Below are positions 24,422 through 35,901 of a DNA stretch of 64,000 nucleotides, piece by piece. Under the pieces are notes generated by a model that did no database searches, was not told where the DNA came from, and worked only from the letters and a program-made list of their open reading frames with translations. This DNA is from Anas platyrhynchos (Eukaryota; Chordata; Aves; Anseriformes; Anatidae), in assembly GCF_047663525.1 (NCBI RefSeq), contig NC_092593.1, forward strand, positions 29,848,501 through 29,912,500. The letters are read 5' to 3'. How positions within the stretch are numbered: the stretch's first letter is position 1; each line of letters opens with the position of its first letter. The translations under genes and the position numbers were made by a program.

Positions 24422-27297
24422 GTTCTCCAAATTTCCCATGAGGGAAATTTCTCATCCTGTGTGCTTTCCACATGGATAGGATGCTCTCCCCCCATCCTAT
24501 TTCACCAGCTTTCCCATCCTTACAGCATTAATGGGGAGATGCCTTAGGCACCAAGCTGCTTTACCTGATAGCCATTGATGCCAGTCTAGGCAGCCTCTCC
24601 GCAGGGAGCACCGTTTCTCCCAGGAGCTGCAAAACCATCATCACATGCTTTGGGATCCCTCCAGGACCAAGAGTGGAAGAATAGATGCAAGCTGGGATCC
24701 AGCCAGGCTATCTGACATAAATTCAGTAAGCTAATAGCAACAAGAGTTGGGATTGCTTCAAAGAAAAAGAAGAAAAAAACATCACACCACAGACTAATTT
24801 CTGTCAAGATTCCCATTGTTAACTAATTGCACCATCAGAAAGATTAAGGTGACAGCTCATTTTGGAACAGTGTCTTCCCCAGGGGCCAACTCCTTTCAAA
24901 CTGCAACTGCAGTACTCCAGCATATCCAACCTTGATAAAAGCCCAGATTCCCTAACATCTGGACAGTAGGGGCGAAAATAGCAAATGCAGAAAGAAGCAA
25001 TCAGTGCAGGGTTTATTTTAATAAACTCTTGCAAGTTAAATAATCTCAGCTCTGATTAGCAATGGAGATTAAAAAATGTAAATATTTACCAGAACATCTT
25101 CAATATCCTCATGGAGTCAAAAGGCCAGCTTCTGCATACAGCATGTCAGTACTGCTATTGCAAACTCTGAGCTTTCAGCACTCGCAGACTACTGCAAAAT
25201 TAGGCAAGCATCTTAACTATAATTACATTATTACAAAGCCAAAGTATTAGAGTTTTGTTTGCTTTCTTTTCCAAGTCTCAGATTTCTACATTTTCTTCCT
25301 CCAATGTGAGAATCAGAAGTCTCCTTTGACAAACGCTATTCACTTAGCTCAAGGGAATAGCTTGTAATGAAAAAATAACAAGCATCACAATGCCTGTAGC
25401 AAGTCAAGGCTGTGAGACCCCCTCTGCCTTCAGGGTAGCTGCCTTTGATTCTCCTTCACTTCAGCAAACTCTCGTTCCAGCTCAGCTTGTTTACTCACCA
25501 GCCTGCCAGTCACCTGCCTTTCTACTCTGGGAGGCCAGCCGAGGTGAGGACAGGATATTTGCATCCCCATCACGCACACAAAACACCCTCTCCCGTCTGG
25601 CTTCACCAGGAGTTTTAAACTCAGATCTTATTCTGGCTCTGCAGTGAGGGGACATCTGCCCTGGGTTGCTGGTGATACAAGTCACATCAAAAAGAAATCA
25701 GCTCCCTGGCACCTTCACCAGATTTGCAGGCACATTATTCGAGGAGGCTTAAAGATACTCTTAATTAATGAAAGCAGTATGAAAGGGCTGGGTCCTGTCT
25801 TACCCTCAGTAGTAAGAATGCATCTCAAAAACCTCACCATGGACACTGTGCCCAGTGCGTGCGTCTGCTTTTGGGTTAGACTGTGAATTTGGGGGTGAGA
25901 CAAAAACAGGCAGACTCTCCCTGCTTACATGTCAGCATCTTCTGCTGAATTCCCACCTTTCTTTCAATGTTTCATATTTCACAGTTCAGTTTTTGTACCA
26001 CAGAAGCAGTAGATCAAGATGCCATGGATGCCACCTGCCTTTTGGTCCAGGCTTTCAAACTCACTCTCCAAGGCCATCTGCCTGCAGGATGGAGCCCTTT
26101 ATGTTACTGGGATGAACAGCACCACAGCTTTGTGCTTGCTCCCCACTCCCCTCTTCCTTGCCACTCTTCTTTCCAAAGACAGCTTGCAGGATAAGACCCT
26201 GCCTAAATCCTCTCCGCCACCACTGTGGTGGGGTTGGGGTGACACTGATGGATAAAAAAAAATAATAAAAAAAAGAGACTCTGCAGAGTGAAGCCATTGT
26301 GGGCCCAAGGAGGCATGAAAGCTGTGCAGCCAGGGAGTGGTATATGGCAATAAAGCTGACCTGAAGAAGTAAAGTGGCATTTAGTTGCTTCAAAAAGGCA
26401 TTTGCCATGGCCTGAGTGAAGGGAAGGAGAAGGACTTTTTTTTTTTTTTTTCCTGCTTCTGGTTAGTGAGAAATCCTGCACTTTTCCTGGGAGAAAAGGA
26501 AAGGAATGACTCCTCACATACATTGGTTTCTAGTCCCTTCACCGGGGTCCTTGCTCTTCTCTGAGCACAATCCAGCAACTCAATGTCCTTTGAGGGGCCC
26601 AAAACAGAGCCCAATATGGAATCATTGCATGTGCTGGGCCTGCTCCCACCCACTGCAAGCTGCAGCCCTGCCTGCATGGCCTCATGTCCGTTCCCAGGCA
26701 CGAGCAGGCTCCCAGGTTCAAGGCCCTGAGATCCATGCCTCCCTCAGGCAGGCCTGCTGTGTCTGCAGAGGCCAGTCCTCTCCCTGACACAGAGTTTGTC
26801 CAGCAGGGAGCTGCCTGGAGGCCATGAGGTGTGGCCTTGAGGCAGAGGTGGGCCTGCCCAGCCATCTTAGTGCCCCACCAGAAAGCCAGCCTAAAGGCCC
26901 ATCTGCTGGCAGAGCTCAGATTCCACCCCAAATCTGATACTTGGCACTGCTAATTAATCCATCTCCTTCTTCTCATGCCTCCAACGGAGGGAAATCTTTG
27001 CTTTTTGAGGCATGGGGCAGCGGTGATGCATAGGGGTACTCAGCAAGACACAGGCCTTCATTTGGGCACTTCTTGCCATGCACTTGTTCTTACAAATTAG
27101 CAACACTGGGAGTAAAATTGGAGTCAGAGTGAAAGTCATGCCTAATAAACCTGCAAAAGCCACCAGCTTGCTGTGATTTAAGAGGCAAAACTTACCTATT
27201 CATGAGTTAAGAGACAGCACTTTATGTCTTGCTCATAAAGCTCCCATCAACTCTTGAAGCACCACCTGCGAAGACCAGGGTTGGCACAGTTTAAACG

Positions 27298-27314
27298 AAA
27301 AAAAAAAAAAAAAA
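27298..27314. repeat. Poly-A tract
   Basis: Seventeen consecutive A residues. No LINE or processed pseudogene body is recognisable to its left, so it is simple low-complexity sequence. Confidence 0.8.
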
Positions 27315-28863
27315 GATGAATAAAAACCTCTTGCTGGCATCCTTAATGCATCAAAAAAGGCTCCTACAAGCCTTCTTTTACAAAAATCTGTTTCAAGTTG
27401 AGATTAGCTCAATTCAATGTGAGCAGAATATGCAGTGCTCTCCGAAGAGGCCGTGCGCTAAAAGTTCACACAGTCACCACTAAAAATGGTGTTTTTACTG
27501 TCAGAAATCTTGAACCGAGAAAGAGGAATCTAAGCCAAGTGGGATTTTTGACCTGCTCTATTGCTGGACCACTTCCCACTTAAAGTCTTAAGGTTGAGTT
27601 TCACAGCAAGCCAACCATTTGATTTGGCAGACGTGTGCTAGGGCCAGGCCTGACTTTTAAGTAATGCTGAGCCGTAAAAAAAAAAAGAAAATACACAGCT
27701 CCACAATACAAAAAAAAAAAAGCTGTGCTTGAACGGCAGTCAAGAGGGACAATAAGTCTTCTCATGTTGGGAAGAATTAGCCAGCCTTTCCTTCCCACTG
27801 AGCCAATGCAAGGAAGGGAAAGGCGCAGCACACGGCCAGCAACGCCGACACCCAGAGTAAACAGAGGTGAGCTGCAAAGTTGTCTCCGGACTGAGCTCGC
27901 AAACAATGGGGCCCAAAGGGAAATGGAAAAGCAAATATTAATGTTTTGCCATTCACATGGCCTCAGAGAAAACAGAACAATGCCTTTAGTTGGACAACAC
28001 CTTGATGTCTTCCTCCTGCTCTAAAATGTCATCTTAGGACTCGTGATTTCTTTGGATGAAGCAAGCAGTTGTTGAGGGCTGCCTGCTGCCCAGTGAGCCC
28101 TGCTGCCTGTTTTTCCCATGCCAGAGGAAAGGAAACATGTTTATAAAAGTATTCCCCAGGCACAAAGTCACGCTCCTCCCTCTGAAGCAAAAATCAGAAG
28201 CAAATGAGAATCCCTTTGACCTTGATTGTGGCCATGAGGCTTGGATGAAGAAACACATGCACCAGCTCCTCTGGAACTCGGTAGAAAAAGGATGAATAAA
28301 ACTTAATGAAAAAATAAACCCGGGAACAACTTCAGGGAGTGGCAGAGATAAGGTTTTGGCCCATTCTTCCCTCTACCTCTTCTCTGTCAGGGTGTTGCAA
28401 TGTGGCTTTATCAGGCAGTCACTGCTCCATGGAAGCAGTCAAAACTGAGGAGCTCTGCTGAGGGATGGCAGTGTCTCCTGCGCCATTACAGGACTGTGCA
28501 AGCCATGCTGAGATGCAGCTGGGCTCTTATCCCACTGTAATTGTTCCAGAAGCAAAGGAGATGGAGCAGGAGGGGAGCAGAGAGCCCTCGTGCTTGGGCA
28601 TTTGGGAGAGGAGGTTGGCATGGAAACTGCTGTGTGATTAAAGCCTCCCTCTCCACTCTGCTCTCTAGGAGAGGCTGCATCGTGCCGGACTTTGCTCTCA
28701 TTGTGACTCTTACAAAGCGAGCTGTCACAGTTTCTTCCTGAAATCGGGCTGTTTCAGCAATGTGCCCCTCTCTCAGAAAAGATGTGGCGATGCTGTCATC
28801 TACCATCACCAAACAGGAGCCGACCTGCAGCCACGTTCACCCCAAGCTCTCCTTTGCTCCATC

Positions 28864-28888
28864 TTTTTTTTTTTCTTTTTTTTTTTTT
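28864..28888. repeat. Poly-T tract
   Basis: About 24 T residues interrupted once by C. No recognisable retrocopy lies to its right on the opposite strand. Confidence 0.8.
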
Positions 28889-29059
28889 CAAAACTGTTGT
28901 TTGTTTGTTTTTCCATAAACCTCTCTGCTTGGGATGAATCCCTGTTTTATCATTCTCACATTCATTTCACAAGTCAAATGGGTTGCAGTAAGTTTTAACC
29001 TAGTAAAGTCAGAGGAGTACACTGAAAAGTCTCAACAGCAGCGTTTCCTCTGCGTAGCA

Positions 29060-29280
29060 GCCAATAAATCATGCTGTCCCCTGTAATGGAGCAGGTTCAT
29101 TAAATTGTACCACTTTGATGTTATCTCGCTGGCTGAGATGCAGGGAAGTCTGGGAAAACACATGATACTTTGAGGGGAAAACATTTGTTTTGTTCATTAG
29201 TATGCATTAGAGCTTGCCTGCCTAGGAGCTAGTCACCGCGCAGTAAATAAAGCAGCTCTGATTTCAGGTGAAAAGCAAGA
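29060..29280. promoter_or_regulatory. Candidate conserved non-coding element with POU-like site
   Basis: Repeat-free, AT-moderate sequence. It contains GGTTCATTAAATTGTACC, a TTGATGTTATCTCGC block and CATTAGTATGCAT at 29195-29207. The last resembles a joined SOX/POU site (CATTGTTATGCAT type) with two mismatches. Regulatory function is a guess from motif content. Confidence 0.3.
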
Positions 29281-29716
29281 GCAGTATCTCCCTAGCAGCT
29301 GGGGTTAGCCAAAAGCCATCCTCAGGCTCAGGTTTTTGCAAAGATCTCCAGCCCTGACACCCCACCGCTGACTTCTGCAACCCACCGAGGGGCAAAACAC
29401 AGGGCTCAATGTCCAGTCCTGGGACTTGCTACTAAAATGAGCCCATGGGGATGGAGAGTGATATGCCAGAGCTCCAAGCTGGTGTGCACGGTGAGGACAT
29501 AAGGCACATAGGGTGCAGGCACCCTGAGAGGCAGCTGGTGAGCTGAGGGGGGTCACAGGTGGTATTTTCCCCACTGATCACTGTGCTCAGCTTTTAGTGC
29601 ATCGCCTGTGTTTCCAGGAAACAAAGACAGCTGCTGGGATGTGCTTGTTCTGGGGTGGATGTCTCTCATCGCTGCAAAATGCTGCATGTTGCTTCAACTA
29701 TTCAATTATTAACATT

Positions 29717-29734
29717 AAAAAAAAAAAAAAAAAA
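29717..29734. repeat. Poly-A tract
   Basis: Eighteen consecutive A residues, followed about 80 bp later by (TAAA)n at about 29816-29835. Simple sequence with no associated element. Confidence 0.8.
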
Positions 29735-32572
29735 GGCAGCTAAATCACTGTTTTCCCCTCTTTATATAACAATTTGTTATCCAGCAGCAGCTGTAGTTAG
29801 CATTAGGCTGGAAAATAGATAAATAAATAAATAAAAATGGTGAAAAGAACATTATGGGATTGCACCATCAAGTGTTCAGATATTAAACTGTGCTGAGATA
29901 AAGCTTGCCTCAAGCAGCCTTAATCTGGGTGCCTTCAAGTGGGTCCTCAACACTCCACAGGAGCTCTGAGGTGGGGAAAAAACCTATAGGAATGATGACA
30001 GCCAGTGGGAGGCTGATTTCAGATTTCTGCCCTATAAAACATGAAGAAAGAGTGACAGAAAAATAAGTTTTTGAAAACTGGATTCATACAAACTCACCCA
30101 ATTGTGCATCTTCATTTCTGATGTAATTTATACTGACAGGGAACTCACTCCAATGATAGTTTTTTTTTCCCCTTTAATTATTAAAGCGAACTCAGGCTTG
30201 GAAGATTTCAAATTAACATAGACAGCAGCAAATGGAGGTGTCACATCTCACCCTCATGGGAGAAATCTGATGGCTCTAAGTAGGCTGCACTTGCCTATCT
30301 GGCAAAAGTTTGGATATACACAATCCTGTTGCTCTGAGTGTAGTACCCAAGAGGAACATGGTTCATTTAATTGCACCGTGCTTTTCCTACATCTGCTCTG
30401 CTGGAAGACTGTCCCAGAGACTCTCATCACCAGCTTTCCCAAAGCTTGGATGAATTACGGACTTCAGAGACCCCCAGCTTCAGCCAAATATGCCAGGAGC
30501 TGCCCAGGGGGTTAAAGTAGTGATCAGGGAGAGAAAGATGGAAAACAAAACTCATCTGGAAAACCCAGCTTCAAATGGTCCAGTACAAGAAATGAGAGCT
30601 AGATTTCAGCTTCCTTACAAACACAGTGAGAAACAAGTCAGAAGTAGCTCATACATATATGAGCTGTCAGTAGATGACCTGAATTTGGCAATGAGGGCTG
30701 GGCACGGATGTTCTGTTGAGTCCCCTTAAGCCGTATGGGAGCTGTAGACTCACAGACCCCAAACTCCTGGCTCCGAGATGTGGCTGCAGCCCAACATCCA
30801 AGTGCTGAATATATCAATAAGTAAAGGTCAGCGTGAATATACGATCAACCACACGCTGCTGTAATTGCACTGCTATAGCTGAGGCCTCTCCTCCTCACTA
30901 GCAATAAGAATTGCAAAATTATAGCATGGGAACTAATGATTCCCTTATATATTTGGGGGAAGAAATGCACACAAAGAGGTGAATGTTAAATGGAAATAAA
31001 ATTGATAGATTTAAACCGCCAACTCAAATTACGGGCGAGACAGTGAGCCTGTGATTTAAATAATCTTTTCTGACAATAAGGCAAGAAAGATACCGTATAT
31101 CTTCCTGGTCGACTTCTGTTACCATCACAGAGTAATATATGTGTAAAATCAAAAACCCAAGTGCAATTTCTCTACCCCAGGACCTGCTTTGCAATTTCAT
31201 CTTCTAAGTATACAGAACACAATTACTGCAGACTGATGCCTTACCACATATTTTTTTATGACCCACTTGAATAGTGTCTGCTACCCCCCCCAGAATCCTA
31301 TATCATCACCTCTCCTTCCCCAGAGGCAGCCTCATTTTATGTTCTGCTTTCCTTGCTGATGGCAGGGCGCTGGGAATTGGTGCCGGCAGCGTGCAAGGGC
31401 ACAGCCAGGAATGCAGCCTCCGAAACGGCTGGCTGGGCATGTGCCCTCCTCCAAATATGTTCTCATACCCACATATTTCAAAGGCAGCAGCTAGGTGGCC
31501 CGACTATGGCTCAGACATGGGCCAAGAGAGGCCGGGGGGGTCCAGGATGAAAGCACATTAATTCTTTCTACAGGGAAGAGCTCCGGGCACCTCTTTGAAC
31601 AGCCCCAAGCCCTTGCAGAAACACAAGTGAAAATGGAGCTTTCGGAAACCTCCGCATCTCCCCAAAGCCCTGCCAGAACTGATGACAAGGTGATACTTTT
31701 TCATGCTTTTAAACCAGCAGAGCACAGCCTGGGACTTGGCTGGGTGACAGACCTTGGCTGACAGACATTCACGCAGGTGAGCAGGTCACAGCAAAAGCAT
31801 TTTTTAAAGAGAAATATATTTTGAGGGGTATTTCCCTAGAGGCATTCCTGCCATTCCCTGTCATTTCCTGGCTACAGCAGCTGAGTCACAGCTGGCTCCA
31901 GAGGGCTGAGAAAGTTCAGGAGGAGAAAGGTCACTGGTTTTGGTGTCTCAGGTGACCTCTACTGAAAATCAGAGCTGAAGGTTTACAGGTGATAGTGCAG
32001 AGCCCCTTGGTCCCACACTTGTTCCTCCCGAAATCCCCAAGGTCCTTCCCTTTCCCCGCTGTTGGTTACTCCACTAGACATCCTTAAACCCTGTGCAATC
32101 CCAAACTGCTCCTGTAACCCACTGCGTGCCCTGTGCCCTCGGTCCCAAAGGCCATTGACTCGATCGGCTGTCAGCAGAAAAATTTGGGCACTTCTCATCA
32201 TTTGTCCTCCCGGACCAGGCTTGGTGCCAGCAGTGCCGCTGGTTTGAGCGGTGGAGCGTGATGACAGGGACATTTTTAAAGGAGAGCAAATCACCAGGCT
32301 GCTGCTTCTCAGAGCCTCTTTCCTCCAGTTTAAGTGGTGCTAATGAGGGAGGTCAATCCTCTTCCATTTGGCCCTGCTGGGCAAACTGGGACATTTCTCT
32401 CTTTTGACAAAAAAAAATAAAAAAGAAAAAAACACCAAAAACCCTCCTAGAGTAGACTTTCATGTATAAAGTTGCTCAGCAAGTGTGTCCCTTTCTGAGG
32501 AGCAAAATGCTTCCAGAGGCTGCGGCAGGCATGGCTGCACGTTCCTGTGCCCCAGAAGATGGCAAGAAGTAG

Positions 32573-32620
32573 CCTAGGGCAACAGGATCCTAGGGCAAAA
32601 GGACCCTAGGACAAAAGTAG
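32573..32620. repeat. 16-bp tandem repeat, three copies
   Basis: Three head-to-tail units: CCTAGGGCAACAGGAT, CCTAGGGCAAAAGGAC and CCTAGGACAAAAGTAG. The period is exactly 16 bp and the units differ at a few positions. Each unit begins with the palindrome CCTAGG (or CCTAGGG). Confidence 0.85.
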
Positions 32621-34984
32621 ACCGGAAAAAAGCCTGCTACCTCTGCCCAGGAGTGCATGAGCTACGCTCTAAGTAGCAACGTGGCGAGATCCACACGAAA
32701 ATTGCAAGAGATGGCACTGCCACGGCCCTGCAAGGGGCTGGGAGCCCGGTGCCTGCTGCTCAGCACCAATGTCCGAGATGCAGCCTTGAAGGTCGCCTTG
32801 TGGTGTGCTGGGGCTGTCCTGCACCCCAGGGACAGGGACGTGGAAGGGCAAAGAGGGGACAGCAGCAGGGTCTTTGTGTAGGGACTAGTGTCTTGCTAAG
32901 GGGCACATCAGAAAGGATGTCTCGGCACAACAGATTTGGAGCCCTGGGCTCATATTCCAGCCGTCTCATATCCCAGTAACCTACACAGGAAGCAGTCTCA
33001 TTTCCAGAAGATGCCAGACAACACTAGGTGTTTGGATAAAACTCAGCCTACACCTCCCCATGCAGCCAAATCCATCAACCCTGGCACACAGTCCCCGGGG
33101 AGCTGCATTTCCTTGCTGTTGCAACAGCTGGAAGTGGCTCAGGAGCCCCCATCTTCATGGCAGCAAACTTGGGCTCCCAATTCCTCCTCCACAGGCAATT
33201 TACTGGGCTTTTGGGGCTGTTCCCCTGCCCTTTCTCGAGGGGAAAGATGCTGCCTCCTCCACATGTACTGGATGTTTCCAGGCAGGAATAAAACAAAGCT
33301 GAACAATTCCAGGGAGCTAAAAATGGCTGGGGAAGCAAGAGTGCATGGGAGACATACCACTCATTCCTACCACCACCTTCCTGCCATTGTCATGTGTCTC
33401 AGCCCCTGGAAAACCCACCAAAAAGGCAAAAGTGTTTCCACATTGCTCTAATAAAAACCTAGCTTGTGAGAGCAGTGGTGGCCTGAGCTGCAGGCACTCA
33501 GCAAGACAGACAGACGTGTGGAGCTGCTTCGGTGCGTGATGCACCAGATCTCCCCAGGTGGATGTTTACGGAGGATAGGCTAAAAATAAGCAGCATGCCA
33601 TGGCAGCACAGCTGGGAAAACATGTCAAGTAACATTTCTGGGAGAGGCATATCAGGGCAATAGATGTATTAGGCCCTTCAGGTGGCTGCCTCTGGGTGCA
33701 TTTGCTGTGGCCATACAGGCAGGGACTTCACCCGGCCAGCAATGTGGTACAGGGCAGGCTGTGCAAAATGGCTTTTGTCACCTGTGTAAAGGTTGATTAT
33801 ACAACAGCAGTCACTTTTTATTTATCCTGGCTGAGTGCTATTATATTTGTCAGGTGAGGTGAGAAGGCCAGCATGGAAAATGAGAGCTGGCCCCATCAGG
33901 CACCGCAGCCTCCTTGGCACCAAAACCTCTCCTCTGCAATTAAGAGATTTTTTTTTTTTAATTATTTTTTTTCCTTTTTTAAAAGGAGAGGTGTGTTTTA
34001 AAGAGTGGGTTTGGTCCTGTATAAGAAAAAAAGAAAGCGTGGACTGATTTATGGTCAATTCAATGCAAATTCCCTTTGAACCATCTTGAAAAGTGCCATC
34101 CTACAGCCTCCTGCAGAACCAGCGATACTGACACCATACAACACCCCAGAGCCCTGGGATGGTTTCTTAAAAATTCTGAAGGATTATTCAGTTTTCACAA
34201 TTCTTACCTTTCTACTCTGTAACTAGCTCCAAAACCATTATTATTATTTTTTTTCAAGGAAAGCAAAGATTCACAAATAATCACCTCTCCCAAGGTTTAG
34301 ACCCTACAGAACAATATAAAATACTGTAAGAAATAAAGTAAGAAATAGTGATGACACTGTTTCTCAGGAGATCTCTTTTTTTGCTTTATTGCTACAGATT
34401 GCTGATTGATAACAAGCCTCCTAGAAATATTCATCTTTGGAAAGGGAGGGGGAAAGAAGCCCAAAACATCTCTAAATTCCCTGGAGCATTTCCATTTGGT
34501 GAACGGGCTCAGTGTGCCTGACACTAATTAATTAATCTTCTCAATCTAAATTGCTTCTTCTGCATCCCCAATCTACAGCGGAACATACACAAGACCTGAA
34601 TACATAAGAGGAGGAGCTGAATTTATTTAAAGTATCGTTTGGTAGCATCAATTTGCTCGTCTTCATTTTGGAAACATGGAAGCCTGTGCTTTGTGGCTGT
34701 TGCCTGTGAGCTGCAAAATTTGCTTGGATTATTTAAAAATCTTGGGTCATCACTGCCCTCCTGGAAGGGGAATTTGCTTGTGTGTGTGTGTTTAACTTTA
34801 AATAAAATGGGAATCTGTGGAACAGCTTTCAGCACAACTGGGCTCAGCGCTTGCTGCCTATTGTGGCCTAATGGCAAAGCTGTAGTTAATTTGGATCAGG
34901 AGAGACTTTTTACAGCTTGTCACATGGAATAGATGCAGATATTAAAGCAAATAACATTTGATGAGCTCCAGATTATACCACTGA

Positions 34985-35480
34985 GTGTGCTCAGGGGAAG
35001 CAACCCCCAGGTCCACACATCCCAGCCCCGCTCCAGCAGGGCCACCCCGAGCAGGGTGCCCAGCCCCAGGTCCCGGCGCCTCCTGAAGCTCCCCAAGGAG
35101 GAGCCCCCCCAGGCTCTGGGCAGCCTGTGCCAGGGCTGTGGCACCCGCCCAGCACAGCAGTGCTGCCTGGTGCTCAGAGGGAGCCTCCTGGGCTCCAGGC
35201 TGTGCCCAGGGCCTCTGGGCCAGGCCCTGGGCCTGCTGGCCACACTGTGCCTAAGGCAGCCTCGGTGCCGCCAGCCCTCTTGGTGCCCAGGGCACGCTGC
35301 TGGCCCGTGCTCAGTGCAGTGCCCACCAGGCCCCCAGGGCCCTTCCTGCAGAGCTGCTTCCCAGCTGGGTGCCCCAGCGTGTCCCGGGGCTGCTCCTCCC
35401 CGGGGGCAGCACTCTGCACCTCTCCTGCCTGGGCTCCCCCAAGCTCCTGCCAGCCCAGCTCTGTCCCTGTCCTTGTCCCT
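34985..35480 (-). mobile_element. CR1 LINE fragment, unusually GC-rich
   Basis: CR1 landmarks in reverse-complement orientation are present: CAGGGCCACCCCGAGCAGGG near 35037, CTGGGCAGCCTGTGCCAGGG near 35117, GCACCCGCCCAGCACAGCAG near 35143, GCTCAGAGGGAGCCTCCTGG near 35173, then CACGCTGCTGGCCCGTGCTC near 35293 and a CCCAGGGCCCTTCCTGCAG block near 35332. Relative to typical CR1, many A/T positions read G or C. The high GC removes stop codons, so open frames of about 200 codons run through on both strands (34933-35523 on +, 34920-35531 on -). They do not encode a conserved protein. Edges are approximate. Confidence 0.8.
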
Positions 35481-35877
35481 TGGGGTCACAGGGCCCTCTG
35501 CCACATCAGCCACCTCGTGCTGACCCCTCAAATGAAACTCCAGGAAAAGCAGCAGTGACCCAGGCTTTTAGGGCCAGGCTTGCCCTGCGGGGACAGCAGG
35601 GACCGTGCCCATGCAGCAGTCAAACGCTTCCCCCTAGCGCCGCAAGAGCACAAGAGCAGGAGCCCCACCACGCTGCAACTGCAGCAAGCTGTGGGCTGAA
35701 TTTATATATCCCCGTTTAGGGCATGGTTTTGTTAGTGTGTTTGGTTTATTTTCTCTCGGTTATTTTGCTTGTTTCCTCACAAATCAGACACAAGGGGCAA
35801 TGAAATGCGAACAGCCCTTCTCCCACCTGCTTCCTGACGCTGTGCCCTGAGGACCAGCGGGTGCTTGAACTACGAAG

Positions 35878-35901
35878 GTAGTTACTAGAAGTAGTAACTA
35901 C
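35878..35901. repeat. Perfect 10-bp inverted repeat, 4-base loop
   Basis: The arm GTAGTTACTA (35878-35887) and the arm TAGTAACTAC (35892-35901) are exact reverse complements separated by GAAG. This would form a tight hairpin in single-stranded DNA or RNA. TAGTTACTA/TAGTAACTA resembles no element I can name. Confidence 0.75.

Larger units (their letters stand above)
20531..29059. other. Non-coding intergenic DNA
   Basis: No gene recognised in 8.5 kb. It holds only low-complexity runs (T-rich at about 21199-21224 and 26437-26452, A-rich 26250-26275, poly-A 27298-27314, T-rich 28864-28888), one short 18-bp direct repeat (24387-24421) and small chance frames. Confidence 0.55.
29281..34984. other. 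Non-coding intergenic DNA
   Basis: No gene recognised. Includes poly-A (29717-29734), a short TAAA microsatellite (about 29816-29835), a 16-bp triple tandem repeat (32573-32620), T-rich sequence at 33947-33980, and a short TG run (34779-34792). Confidence 0.55.

Noticed and set aside
34920..35531. About 200-codon frames on both strands
   Set aside because: They lie across a GC-rich CR1 fragment in which stop codons are rare, and do not follow the reverse transcriptase reading frame continuously.
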